The notes below the pieces were generated by a model, which was given only the letters and a program-made list of their open reading frames with translations, was not told the DNA's origin and ran no database searches. The translations under genes were made by a program, and so were the position numbers. A stretch of 64,000 nt of DNA, taken from the NCBI RefSeq assembly GCF_026248685.1, contig NZ_CP111036.1:496001-560000 (forward strand). The letters are read 5' to 3'. The DNA comes from Haladaptatus caseinilyticus. Lineage in GTDB: Archaea; Halobacteriota; Halobacteria; Halobacteriales; Haladaptataceae. The first letter of the stretch is position 1, and the number at the start of each line of letters is the position of its first letter. Shown here piece after piece: positions 35,288 to 43,979 of this stretch.

Positions 35288-36931
35288 CTACTCGACCGGC
35301 GTCACGTCGGTGACGGTACCGACGCCCTTGCTTTGGCCTTCGCGGAAGACGAATCGCTGACCTTCCTCCACGAGGTAGGGACGGAACTTGAATCGGACCG
35401 TCGTCGTCCCTTTGTCGCCTGGAAGGAGGTGGCCACCCTCGGGTTCGAAGACGGCGGTTTCGCTGACGGTTTCGAGGTGGACGACGGGTTCGTAGCCCGT
35501 TCCGATTCTCGTGGGGTGATTCAGCACCATCACTTCGGCCTCGAACTCCCGGACTGCGGTGAGGTCCGTCTCGGGCGGGACCAACACCATTCCACGCTCG
35601 ATGTCCGCTTCTCGTACTCCTTTCAGCGCGATACCGACGATTCGGCCCGCCTTCGCCTCGTCGACGCGATGGTAGTGCATCTCGATGGATCGAACGACCA
35701 CCGTTCGGAACCTGCCATCGGGCATAGGGCCGAGCAGCAGCTCATCACCCGCCTCCACCGACCCCGAGTTGATGGTTCCGCTCGCGACCGGACCGACACC
35801 CGTTACGCTATAACTACGGTCGATGTACATCCGGAACTCGCCGCTGTCCGCGGTCGTCTTCGGTAACCGTTCGAACATCGAGTCCAAGTCGTCCATCCCG
35901 TCCATCGTGACCGCGCTCGTCAGCAGAACGGGAACGACGTCCTTGCTCACCTCTTCGATGGCGACGTCGACGCCGTGGCGTCCGACCCGAAGGGGTGTCT
36001 TGCCGACCTCACGAAGCAGTCGCTCGACTTCGCGTTCGACCGCCATAGCGCGGTCCTCGTCCACCATGTCGGTCTTCGTGATGACGACGATGGTCGGCAG
36101 TTCGGTCGCCAACAGGATGCCGAGATGTTCGCGCGTCGTCTTCGTCGGACCGTCGTCCGCGGCGACGGTCAGGAGTCCATAGTCGAGTTTCTGTCCGACA
36201 AGGCCGCGAATCGTCGTCCGGAGCCACGGTTCGTGCCCCACGGTATCGACGAACGAGACGAGTCGGTCGCTCTCCTCGACGATTCGTGCGCGGTCCGACT
36301 TGCGGTGCGGATTGTCCATGTGGACCGGCCCATCCTCGTCGAATCCGTAGACTGCGTAGGAGAGATCGGCGCTGAGTCCGCGCTGGACTTCGTGGGGTTG
36401 CACGTCGAGGTACCCTCGGGTTCCGCCTTCGCCGTCGTCCGATTGGCCGGTGACGAGACTGCCGACGAGGGTGCTCTTCCCGTGGTCCACGTGGCCCGCG
36501 GTTCCGACGACGATATGCTCGCTGTCGGTTTCGAGCACCGCTCCCTCGCGAATGGTTGCGACGCCGACGATACCCCCAGCCCCGTTTCGCGTCGAGGCGC
36601 GAGTACTGGTTTCCGTAGCGTCGATTCCCCACGTCTGGACGTCCTCGATGTGTGCTCCAGCCTCCTCCGCGAGAAACGAAAGGACGTCCATCGATTCCGA
36701 AAAGAGATCGGGGTTGATTCCTGCCAGTCCCCCATCGTCAGTAACGCCGACCACGTACGTCGCCTCGCCGTTCCCCGACAGGACGCGGTGGCGTAACTGT
36801 GCGGCCAGACTTTCCATCCGCCCTTCGGCGAGGTGGATCTCCCTCGTTAGCCGTTCCTTGAACTCAACGCTACCGCCTTCCTGCTCCCCTTGGTCGAGAG
36901 CATGCTGCAAGGCGGCGCGGTCGGCGCTCAT
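35288..36931 (-). CDS. GTPBP1/HBS1-like translational GTPase
   Basis: This 547-residue protein has an N-terminal domain of about 135 residues not found in EF-Tu, containing VEFKERLTREIHLAEGRMES and VVGVTDDGGLAGINPDLFSE. A canonical GTPase follows: P-loop GTAGHVDHGKST (143-154), G3 DTVGHEP (about 228-234) and G4 TKTD. EF-Tu-like domains 2 and 3 end near the C-terminus. The layout matches archaeal GTPBP1-type proteins linked to mRNA surveillance or ribosome rescue. The start shown gives the full N-terminal domain. Confidence 0.9.
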   Translation of the reverse strand: MSADRAALQHALDQGEQEGGSVEFKERLTREIHLAEGRMESLAAQLRHRVLSGNGEATYVVGVTDDGGLAGINPDLFSESMDVLSFLAEEAGAHIEDVQTWGIDATETSTRASTRNGAGGIVGVATIREGAVLETDSEHIVVGTAGHVDHGKSTLVGSLVTGQSDDGEGGTRGYLDVQPHEVQRGLSADLSYAVYGFDEDGPVHMDNPHRKSDRARIVEESDRLVSFVDTVGHEPWLRTTIRGLVGQKLDYGLLTVAADDGPTKTTREHLGILLATELPTIVVITKTDMVDEDRAMAVEREVERLLREVGKTPLRVGRHGVDVAIEEVSKDVVPVLLTSAVTMDGMDDLDSMFERLPKTTADSGEFRMYIDRSYSVTGVGPVASGTINSGSVEAGDELLLGPMPDGRFRTVVVRSIEMHYHRVDEAKAGRIVGIALKGVREADIERGMVLVPPETDLTAVREFEAEVMVLNHPTRIGTGYEPVVHLETVSETAVFEPEGGHLLPGDKGTTTVRFKFRPYLVEEGQRFVFREGQSKGVGTVTDVTPVE

Positions 36932-37021
36932 GAACCCGAGTTAGGGACGGTCAGACAAAAGGTTTGCCCGCGTTACAGGACCGTCGACAGTGGTCGGATA
37001 TAGAGCACTCGAGAGAACTAC

Positions 37022-37993
37022 TTACAGCGTGACGGCCAAATTTGAATCCCGAGTGAACGCGATACGAACGCCACCGTGTTTTACCCGGTCGCTGACGATG
37101 AGCGTCGCCTCGCTCGCATCGGCGTCGAGGGAGACGACGGTCCAGAAGGTCTCCGTCTGCCCAACCCCGATCACCGTGGGCGAGAACGCAGTTACGTTTT
37201 CTAATGGCTGATACCCGTGAACCGTTCCGTTCGAACGAACGCCGAAATCCGCCGGTTTGAGGCCGACCGAATCGTTGCCCTCGTTCGTGACGTTCATCCT
37301 GACGAGGAGGAACTGCGTACCCTCGTTCGGTTTATAGACGCCCGAATCACCGGACTCCGGGTCGATTTCCGACACACGCTTGGCGTTCCACCGGATCGAC
37401 AGTGAATCGGTGGCGTTGTGAGGTGACGTGAATCGTGCCGTAAGGTTCCATTCACGCTCCTGTACCTCTCCGCCGGTTTCGAAAATCATCGGTGCGACGG
37501 TCGTCGCACCGACGAGAGCGAGGAGGGCAACGACGATACCGGCGGCGACTTTCGGCGAGATATGCATCGAGTCCGGAAGCGACGGGAGTGAGGGCCCGGC
37601 GTCGTCGGAATCGGTCGTTTCATCCACGTCGGTGTCCGCGTATCGTCGGACGAGGTCGTGGAGTTCGCGTGCTTCGACGATGGTTCGAAGTTTTTCGCCA
37701 TCGACCAACTGCACACCCGCCTGTGAACCGATTTTCTCGGCATCGTCGGTGAAATTCCCCGACGTAACGACGGCACCTTCGCCGACACCATACTGCTTAC
37801 AGAGCAGACCGAACTGCTGGATCTCCTCACCACTGATGCCTTCACCAGTCGCTGGCCGCGCCCAAATCAGGCCTTCGGCACCGTCGCGTTGCAGTGTGAC
37901 GAACGATTTCTCCTTTTTCGTGGTCACCTGTGTTTGCCACCCCTGTTTCGACCAGAGGGCAGCGACGAACTCGGCGAACTGGGACTGTTCCAT
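37022..37993 (-). CDS. Membrane protein with degenerate Mrr-like nuclease domain and DUF4352-like domain
   Basis: This 323-residue protein is read from MEQSQFAEFVAALWSKQGWQ. Residues 1-115 resemble the Mrr restriction-endonuclease fold. The usual Q/E-x-K catalytic motif reads LIWAR here, with arginine in place of lysine, so activity is doubtful. One membrane helix spans about 148-170. Residues 178-323 form a beta-rich extracellular domain (QFLLVRMNVTNEGNDSVGLK) like DUF4352/telomeric-repeat-binding-like lipoprotein domains. It may be a sensor rather than a nuclease. It is followed 79 bp upstream by the surface protein gene on the same strand. Confidence 0.75.
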   Translation of the reverse strand: MEQSQFAEFVAALWSKQGWQTQVTTKKEKSFVTLQRDGAEGLIWARPATGEGISGEEIQQFGLLCKQYGVGEGAVVTSGNFTDDAEKIGSQAGVQLVDGEKLRTIVEARELHDLVRRYADTDVDETTDSDDAGPSLPSLPDSMHISPKVAAGIVVALLALVGATTVAPMIFETGGEVQEREWNLTARFTSPHNATDSLSIRWNAKRVSEIDPESGDSGVYKPNEGTQFLLVRMNVTNEGNDSVGLKPADFGVRSNGTVHGYQPLENVTAFSPTVIGVGQTETFWTVVSLDADASEATLIVSDRVKHGGVRIAFTRDSNLAVTL

Positions 37994-38072
37994 TGAACGT
38001 ATCATGGTCTGCGGGGCACCGCTGGGTTCGTGCAGTTATCCTCAGTCATCGTATAAAAACTATTGGACAATT

Positions 38073-39476
38073 TCATCGGAAGCGTCGAACGACGAGGAAT
38101 CCGGCGGCCACGAGCGCAACGAGTGCAACAGTCACATCGAATCCCGGCAGGCCGCCCTGCGAAACCGTCTGGGCGGTAATCGGTGCGTCGGTGGAAATCG
38201 ATGTCGGCGGTGCCGTCCCGGTCGTAGTCGTAGTCGCGGTAGTCGTAGCCGTTGTCGTCATCGTCGTGGTCGGTGTGGTCGTCGTAGTCGTCGTGGGTTG
38301 TACGATGGTCACGGGTGTCGATGCCACGATCCCGCGGGTCGTTTTCCCTTGGTCTCGGAGTTCGATCGTGAACTCGGTACCGGACGTGACCGCACCGAAA
38401 TCGAAGGTCGCACCGAACGTCCGGTTTTCAGTGACGACTGGTGTCGCTGGCCAGAAGAACGGTTTTTTCCCCTCGTCGAATGCGGTCACATTGATGGTCG
38501 TTCCTGGCGCGAGCGTCGTCTTTCCGCCAATGGTAGTCTCGTCCGCAACGATCAGCACGTCGCCATCGTAATCCAGCGTCACTCGGCGTTCGACCACCCT
38601 GAAACTCGTCGTCGCGGTTTCGACATCAGTGACCATCGAGTTGTCCGCACCGATTTCGAACGTCACATCGTACTCGTCGCCGACTTCCATGCCGTGCTTC
38701 GCCGTATCGACGACGAGGTACAGCGTATCGGTTTCCTCGTCTAGTCGAAGCCGTTCCGGTTCGACTTCGGTCACGTCCGCGCCGTCGAACTCGTTCGGAA
38801 CCGTGTTTCGCTCGCTATTACTCTCGTAGAACGCAATCGAGACGTTCTCGTCGCTTCCGTCGAGGCTCGCATCGTGAATGAAGCCCGCAAGGCCGGATAC
38901 ATCGAGTGCGAAAACGAACCGGTCACGGCTCGCAATCGTTCCGTTGGCGTCGGTCGTCGATGCCGCTTTTTCGAGGTCGGCCGGTGATTCGAACGACGCG
39001 AGATCCGTACTGGCGGGGAGAACCAGCGTGCGCGCACTGCCCGTTTCACGCTCCTCGACGGTAAACGACCCAACGTCCTGCGTAATCCCGTCGATCGTGA
39101 CGTTCATATCGTACGTTCCTGTCTGAAGCGGCCCCGCCTCGGATGGAACTAGTGTGTCGACCTTTCCCCGCAATCCGCCCTCGACCAGTGTAACCGAGTC
39201 GTTACCATCCGCTCGGTAGGTGTTGAGCGCGAGCGTCGTCTTCCCGCCCGTCACGTTTGCTTTTACCCAGAACCCCTCGGCCTTCGATCCGATATTTACG
39301 GTTGCGGCCTCGTTCGTTCGTACAGTTATTTCGATCACGTCGCCGCGGTCGTCGCTTACCGTCGAATCCGTGAAGGCGGCGCTCTTTCCATCTACGACGG
39401 TAATAGACGCCAGCGGAGCGACGACGAGCGAACAGAGGAGTACCGCGACCACCCATGCGTGCTTTTCGGACGTCAT
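38073..39476 (-). CDS. Surface glycoprotein with PGF-CTERM anchor
   Basis: This 467-residue protein has a signal peptide (MTSEKHAWVVAVLLCSLVVA) and beta-rich extracellular domains with many N-x-S/T sites. A threonine-rich linker (about 400-435, made largely of T with P, A and M) comes before the C-terminal LPGFDVTVALVALVAAG and RRFR. That tail is the PGF-CTERM sorting signal for archaeosortase A, which replaces the helix with an archaeal lipid. The domain near the N-terminus (DRGDVIEITVRTNEAATVNI) resembles BGTF surface domains of S-layer proteins. It is probably a cell-surface protein of unknown ligand. Confidence 0.85.
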   Translation of the reverse strand: MTSEKHAWVVAVLLCSLVVAPLASITVVDGKSAAFTDSTVSDDRGDVIEITVRTNEAATVNIGSKAEGFWVKANVTGGKTTLALNTYRADGNDSVTLVEGGLRGKVDTLVPSEAGPLQTGTYDMNVTIDGITQDVGSFTVEERETGSARTLVLPASTDLASFESPADLEKAASTTDANGTIASRDRFVFALDVSGLAGFIHDASLDGSDENVSIAFYESNSERNTVPNEFDGADVTEVEPERLRLDEETDTLYLVVDTAKHGMEVGDEYDVTFEIGADNSMVTDVETATTSFRVVERRVTLDYDGDVLIVADETTIGGKTTLAPGTTINVTAFDEGKKPFFWPATPVVTENRTFGATFDFGAVTSGTEFTIELRDQGKTTRGIVASTPVTIVQPTTTTTTTPTTTMTTTATTTATTTTTGTAPPTSISTDAPITAQTVSQGGLPGFDVTVALVALVAAGFLVVRRFR

Positions 39477-39640
39477 TTAGCACCACATAATTTATAGTAT
39501 CGAAGACGGGAGCCCTGAAACAGTTTTTTTCGGCGCATATGAGTGCTGATAGACGGTATCGATAGTGTCGTCATAAATTACTAATAAGACTGTTATGAAC
39601 CGACGGTAATAAATTCGTCCGTCAGTACCGCGAGTGATAA

Positions 39641-40156
39641 TCAGCGGTCGTTCCGAACTCGTTCGTATGCCCTGTTGACGCGCTTGAACGCTTCTTCGTT
39701 ACCGTCCGTTTGGTCAGGGTGAACGTTCTTCACTTTCTCACGGTATGCCTCGCGAACCGTCTCGTCGTCGGCAGTGACGTCCACGCCGAGGATTCGATAC
39801 GCTTCCGCCGAACTCGGTCCCGAAGCACTACCGACCGTCGCGCGCTGGCGCTCGTCCCCCCTCGTTCGCCACCCCGCTCGTTCGCGTGTTCGTTGCCGGG
39901 TTCGCCGTCGTGCTCCCGCCCCAACCCCGTCGGAATTTGGTCCGAACCCACGGGTCGGATCGCCGTACACGGCGTCTCGTTCTACTTTCTTCTGCAGTCG
40001 TCCCGTCGCATGATACCACAGGATAGCCGTCGTAATGGCGAACGGTATCGCAAACACGACCAAAAACAGGTTGTACACGAACCCGAGGATGGAGAGCGAA
40101 ACCGTAATCCCGGCAAAGACCGCTGCGACGCCGAGCAAGAGGCGGGACCTGTACAT
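39641..40156 (-). CDS. Membrane-anchored J-domain protein
   Basis: This 171-residue protein starts MYRSRLLLGVAAVFAGITVS. Two hydrophobic segments (about 5-25 and 28-46) come first, then an arginine-rich linker (80-106). The C-terminal J domain starts near 117 and has the HPD motif (146-148, in KNVHPDQTDG) needed to stimulate DnaK ATPase. The reverse order (helices first, J domain last) makes it a membrane-tethered co-chaperone, not DnaJ. It is divergent from the zinc-finger gene at 40213. Confidence 0.88.
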   Translation of the reverse strand: MYRSRLLLGVAAVFAGITVSLSILGFVYNLFLVVFAIPFAITTAILWYHATGRLQKKVERDAVYGDPTRGFGPNSDGVGAGARRRTRQRTRERAGWRTRGDERQRATVGSASGPSSAEAYRILGVDVTADDETVREAYREKVKNVHPDQTDGNEEAFKRVNRAYERVRNDR

Positions 40157-40212
40157 GTTTGCGCTACGGGTGGATGGATGTTAAGCCTCTCGCCGCCCGT
40201 AGACTGAAATCG

Positions 40213-40458
40213 ATGGACGACGAACGGGGAGTCATGAGCGTCACAGGGCTATGTCAAATCTGTGAGACCGCGGAAGCGACGCACGATTGCGACCGTTGTG
40301 GTGCCCTCGTCTGTTCCGAACACTGGAATCGGGGGAACGGTCTCTGCGTCGAATGTACGGCCGAAATCGGTGGAGGAAGCGGGGAGAAAACACCACGTGG
40401 ATCGGGAAGCGAGGACATCCGCCCGCCGGACACGGACGACGAGACGCACCAACTGTAA
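40213..40458 (+). CDS. Small zinc-finger protein (HIT-type-like)
   Basis: This 81-residue protein is read from MDDERGVMSVTGLCQICETA; a second start lies at 40234. The Cys/His pattern CQICETAEATHDCDRCGALV, then CSEHW and CVEC, gives two zinc-binding knuckles like the HIT/B-box type. The C-terminus is acidic and disordered (GGGSGEKTPRGSGSEDIRPP). It probably binds protein or nucleic acid. It converges with pyrF. Confidence 0.72.
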   Translation: MDDERGVMSVTGLCQICETAEATHDCDRCGALVCSEHWNRGNGLCVECTAEIGGGSGEKTPRGSGSEDIRPPDTDDETHQL

Positions 40459-40504
40459 CGAAACGGAAAGACCTACTGTCGCAAAACCGGGGCGTCGCCC
40501 ACGG

Positions 40505-41302
40505 CTATCGATACTGGTTTAACCGCTTTTTCAGTCGTTTTGCCGCTTGCCCGGCGGCTTTGTGGAAGTCCTCACCGGCGTTTTCGCCCGCAAAGATGAT
40601 TCCCCGCGAGGAGTTGACCAACCCGGCACCGTCGGCGAGGGCGAAAGTCGCCGCGGCCTCGACATCGCCACCTTGCGCGCCGACGCCGGGAACGAGGAAC
40701 GGAAGGTCCGGCACACGCTCGCGCACTTCCTCCAGTTCGTCGGGCGTCGTCGCCCCAACCACGAGTCCGACGTTTCCGTTCGCGTTCCAAAGGTCGGCGA
40801 GCGATGCGACCCACTCGTACATCCTTTCCCCGGAGGCGAGTTCGAGGTCCTGGATGTCCGTTCCGCCGGGATTCGACGTTCGGCAGAGGATGAACACGCC
40901 CTTGTCTTCGCGCGAGAGGAACGGGTCGAGCGAATCACGGCCCATGTAGGGATTGACCGTGATGGCGTCGGCCGTGTCGAGCAGTCTCGCGTACTTCCGC
41001 GCCGTATTCCCGATATCGCCGCGCTTTGCGTCCAAAAGGACGGGGACGTCTTTCCCGTGCGCGTACGCGATGGTTTCTTGCAGTGCAGCCCATCCGTCCC
41101 TATCCTCGTAAAACGCGACGTTCGGTTTGTAGACCGCCGCGTGTTCGTGTGTCGCATCGATAATGCGTCGGTTGAACGCCCAGCGGGGAAGGTCGTGTTC
41201 GTGGAGGTGGTCCGGAATCCGATCGAGGTCCGCGTCGAGTCCGACGGAAACGATGCTGTCGGTGGCGGCGATGCGGTCACCGAGTCGGTCGAAGAAGTTC
41301 AT
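40505..41302 (-). CDS. pyrF: Orotidine 5'-phosphate decarboxylase
   Basis: This 265-residue protein starts MNFFDRLGDRIAATDSIVSV. The catalytic loop VLLDAKRGDIGNTARKYA carries the D-x-K-x-x-D charge network. Other conserved parts are VYKPNVAFYEDRDG and FLVPGVGAQGGDVEAAATFA. It makes UMP from OMP. It is of the longer PyrF class 2 found in haloarchaea. It diverges from the HAD phosphatase gene across 72 bp. Confidence 0.95.
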   Translation of the reverse strand: MNFFDRLGDRIAATDSIVSVGLDADLDRIPDHLHEHDLPRWAFNRRIIDATHEHAAVYKPNVAFYEDRDGWAALQETIAYAHGKDVPVLLDAKRGDIGNTARKYARLLDTADAITVNPYMGRDSLDPFLSREDKGVFILCRTSNPGGTDIQDLELASGERMYEWVASLADLWNANGNVGLVVGATTPDELEEVRERVPDLPFLVPGVGAQGGDVEAAATFALADGAGLVNSSRGIIFAGENAGEDFHKAAGQAAKRLKKRLNQYR

Positions 41303-41374
41303 ACGCCGAAATTCATCCAATCGGTTATGGATGTATCGAACTGGTAAAGAGTCCTCGCGACATAGCTGTTTCAA

Positions 41375-42031
41375 ATGCGCGTGACCGCTGTGGGTTTTGA
41401 CCTCGATGACACGCTTGCGGTGACCGACCGACCGCGAGCGACGCTTCTCTCGGACGCGACAAACGCGGTGAGCGCACCCGCGCTCTCACGCGACGACTAT
41501 CTGGACGCCCACAGTCGGCACCTCGCGACCGAGACGCGCGAGCCGATCTTCGCCGACCTGCTTCCCGAGGGGAGCGATACCTCGTCGGAACGGCTGACGG
41601 AGGCGTATCGCGACGCGATTTTGGACGCGCTCACGCCACTCACCGGCGTTCCGAATCTACTCGATACGCTTCGTCAGGAGTATCGCGTGGGATTACTCAC
41701 GAACGGACCGGTCGTCGCACAGCGTGGGAAAATCGCCCAACTCGGCTGGGAACCGTACTTCGATACGACGATCGTTACGGGCGAACTCGAAGCGGGAAAA
41801 CCGGACAGGCGGGCGTTCGACGCGCTCAGTACCGAACTCGGAGTCCCGACCGAAGAAACCGCCTACGTCGGGGATGATCCCGAGATGGACGTTCGAGGTG
41901 CGAGCGATGCCGGAATGAGAACGATACAGGTGACGTATCCAGACGGTCCCGACCCGATGTCGGTGGCCGATGCGCACATCGACCGCCAGGAACTCGTGTT
42001 GGGGCTTCCCGACCTGCTTTCGTCGCTGTAG
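41375..42031 (+). CDS. HAD-superfamily hydrolase
   Basis: This 218-residue protein has motif I FDLDDTLAVTD (8-18), a helical cap (about 20-95), motif II LLTNG, motif III lysine in ELEAGKPDRRAF and motif IV VGDDPEMDVRGASDAGM. The arrangement is that of subfamily I phosphatases such as phosphoglycolate phosphatase and pyrimidine 5'-nucleotidase. The substrate is unknown. Its location beside pyrF is suggestive of nucleotide metabolism but is not proof. Confidence 0.88.
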   Translation: MRVTAVGFDLDDTLAVTDRPRATLLSDATNAVSAPALSRDDYLDAHSRHLATETREPIFADLLPEGSDTSSERLTEAYRDAILDALTPLTGVPNLLDTLRQEYRVGLLTNGPVVAQRGKIAQLGWEPYFDTTIVTGELEAGKPDRRAFDALSTELGVPTEETAYVGDDPEMDVRGASDAGMRTIQVTYPDGPDPMSVADAHIDRQELVLGLPDLLSSL

Positions 42032-42047
42032 TTGCTTTCGGTTCCGA

Positions 42048-42425
42048 TTAGCTGGCCTCGACTCCGGCGATGACAGCGTCCACCGCGCGTTTGACGTGTG
42101 CACCCTGTTCGACGAAGATGAGGACTCGCGGGGGTTCGACCGCTTTCGGACGAACGCGAAGCTCCGCCCGACGGGCAGTTCGCTCCGCCGACTCGATGCC
42201 GTCGGTGAGTTCGATTCTGATTCGGTCGGGTTGGACGAACACGCTCGCCACACGCTCACCGTCCCGTTCGACTTCGTACGCCAGCGCACCGTCGTCTGTT
42301 GGCTCCACGTTCGTATCGGCGTTCACGACGGCGAGCGAATCGAGCGGTGGGTCTTCGCGTCCGTCGAGTTCGGACGAGAGGAGTTGTGCGATTCGCACGC
42401 CATCCGTAGTTATATCCTCGACCAT
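42048..42425 (-). CDS. Haloarchaeal conserved protein of unknown function
   Basis: This 125-residue protein starts MVEDITTDGVRIAQLLSSEL. It is predicted as alternating strands and helices (ALAYEVERDGERVASVFVQP and DRIRIELTDGIESAERTARR, then PPRVLIFVEQGAHVKRAVDA). The fold could be small and alpha-beta. No motif gives activity. It is 24 bp downstream of the DUF2240 gene on the same strand, so the two are probably co-transcribed. Confidence 0.7.
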   Translation of the reverse strand: MVEDITTDGVRIAQLLSSELDGREDPPLDSLAVVNADTNVEPTDDGALAYEVERDGERVASVFVQPDRIRIELTDGIESAERTARRAELRVRPKAVEPPRVLIFVEQGAHVKRAVDAVIAGVEAS

Positions 42426-42449
42426 ATCCCGCGTTGGTGGAGGGGAGGT

Positions 42450-42896
42450 TTACGTTTTGAGGTCGGAGAGCGCCTCGTCGGCTTCACTGCTTACGTCGAT
42501 TCCCTTCCGTCGGGCGTAGACGATTGCCGCCGCCTCCACGGAGATACCTGCACTTCGTTGCAGTTCGTTGATCTCCGCGACCGCGGTCTGTTTCGTCGTC
42601 CCGTGCGCGACGATCGTATCGAGCGCCTTTTCGAAGGTCGATTGCTCCTGGAGGAGGCTTTCGTCCGGGTGAAAATCCTCCGGTATCTCGACATCGGCGG
42701 GGTCGAACTCCGCGACGAGCGTCTCCTCGTCGTGCGAGAGAAGCCCCTGTCCGCTGGCGATATCGACGAGACGTTTGGCCTGGTCGGGTGAGAACCAGTC
42801 CCGGTCGAGCGACAGCGCGACGACGAACTCGCTTTCACGCATCCGTTTGCGCCCGTTTTGCTGGAACGGCGCGGCGACAGCTATCCGCAAACTCAT
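42450..42896 (-). CDS. DUF2240-like conserved archaeal protein
   Basis: This 148-residue protein starts MSLRIAVAAPFQQNGRKRMR. It looks helical with a winged-helix-like N-terminal part (ESEFVVALSLDRDWFSPDQA and SGQGLLSHDEETLVAEFDP) and a helical C-terminal domain (VAEINELQRSAGISVEAAAI). It resembles the archaeal DUF2240 family. The function is unknown. It diverges from rps8e across 91 bp, so a role near translation is possible. Confidence 0.7.
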   Translation of the reverse strand: MSLRIAVAAPFQQNGRKRMRESEFVVALSLDRDWFSPDQAKRLVDIASGQGLLSHDEETLVAEFDPADVEIPEDFHPDESLLQEQSTFEKALDTIVAHGTTKQTAVAEINELQRSAGISVEAAAIVYARRKGIDVSSEADEALSDLKT

Positions 42897-42987
42897 CGTC
42901 CTGCGGAACTGGATGTGGTGGCCTAAATCTGCCGATGTCGAACCGCGAATCGAGTCATTGAAGTATTTCGTGGGCGACCCTCACGAT

Positions 42988-43365
42988 ATGAAAGACCAAG
43001 GACGTTCTACGCGAAAGCGAACCGGTGGCCGACTGAAGCCCCTGAAGAAGAAGAAGAAACACGAACTCGGCCGACAACCGACCGAGACGCAGGTCGGAGA
43101 ACCACGGTTCCGCACCACGGACGCTCGCGGCCACAACACGAAGGTTCGAGCGCTCACGACCGACAGCGCCAACGTGACCACCGACGGTGAGACGGTCAGC
43201 GCGACGATTCAGGACGTGCTCGAGAACGGCGCGAACCCGAACTACGCTCGCCGAAACATCATCACGAAGGGTGCCATCATCGTCACGACCGAAGGCAAAG
43301 CGCGCGTGACCTCGCGTCCCGGCCAGAACGGACAGGTCAACGCCGTTCTCGTCGACGACGAATAA
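42988..43365 (+). CDS. rps8e: Ribosomal protein S8e (eS8)
   Basis: This 125-residue protein starts MKDQGRSTRKRTGGRLKPLK; the longer frame upstream is a shadow of the DUF2240 gene. The basic N-terminus (KKKKKHELGRQPTETQVGEP) and the C-terminal ANPNYARRNIITKGAIIVTT match eS8, a family absent from bacteria. It is monocistronic here. Confidence 0.96.
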   Translation: MKDQGRSTRKRTGGRLKPLKKKKKHELGRQPTETQVGEPRFRTTDARGHNTKVRALTTDSANVTTDGETVSATIQDVLENGANPNYARRNIITKGAIIVTTEGKARVTSRPGQNGQVNAVLVDDE

Positions 43366-43378
43366 GCGAACTGCCGTC

Positions 43379-43383
43379 TTTTT
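43379..43383 (+). terminator. T5 tract after rps8e
   Basis: A run of five T residues 14 bases after the rps8e stop, in the 90-bp convergent gap to the SnoaL-like gene, is a likely terminator. Confidence 0.4.
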
Positions 43384-43455
43384 CGATTACACTCGATGTG
43401 TTGGGCGATAGCTTCCGCTTCGTGACTGCGAACCGACCGTCCCTCCCTCGGATAA

Positions 43456-43911
43456 TCATTTACTGGATGGATCGGCGTCGAGTTGCTCGATGAGACCGAG
43501 CATGTCGCTCTGTGTCCATGTCTCGGCGAGTTTGCCGTCCTCGAAGCGGTCGATCTCGATAGCGGTCAGGGTCACCCGTTTTCCCGTCGGGGCGATTCCG
43601 AACATCGAGCCCTCGTGGGTACCAGTCATCGTCCATCGGAGGGCGACTTCGTCGTCCTCCGCAACCATGTCATCGATTGTAAACATCATATCCGGGAAGA
43701 TTTCACGGGTCATGTCCGCGAGCGTCTTGTACAGTTTCGGACCCCGCATCTCCTCGGCGATTTCTCGGTCGTGAATGATGTACTCTGAACCAACGAGTGT
43801 GTCCGCAACATCCGGATTCGTGCCGTTCCACACACCTTCGTAGAGCGTTCGAAGCAGTTCTGTGTGCTCTGTCACTGTCATCGGCTTTCCGCAATACCCG
43901 TCGCTGGCCAT
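43456..43911 (-). CDS. SnoaL-like ester cyclase/polyketide cyclase-fold protein
   Basis: This 151-residue protein starts MASDGYCGKPMTVTEHTELL; a later start at MTVTEHTELL is also possible. It has the NTF2-like core: LYEGVWNGTNPDVADTLVG, EEMRGPKLYKTLADMTREIF and RWTMTGTHEGSMFGIAPTGK. Family members are small-molecule cyclases or binding proteins, and stand-alone copies are often uncharacterised. The substrate is not visible. Confidence 0.8.
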   Translation of the reverse strand: MASDGYCGKPMTVTEHTELLRTLYEGVWNGTNPDVADTLVGSEYIIHDREIAEEMRGPKLYKTLADMTREIFPDMMFTIDDMVAEDDEVALRWTMTGTHEGSMFGIAPTGKRVTLTAIEIDRFEDGKLAETWTQSDMLGLIEQLDADPSSK

Positions 43912-43979
43912 GTAAGTAGTCGTTAGTGTTTCGTGATTTCGAACCGTTATCGAACAACGCGAAAAAACCGATACGTCGA

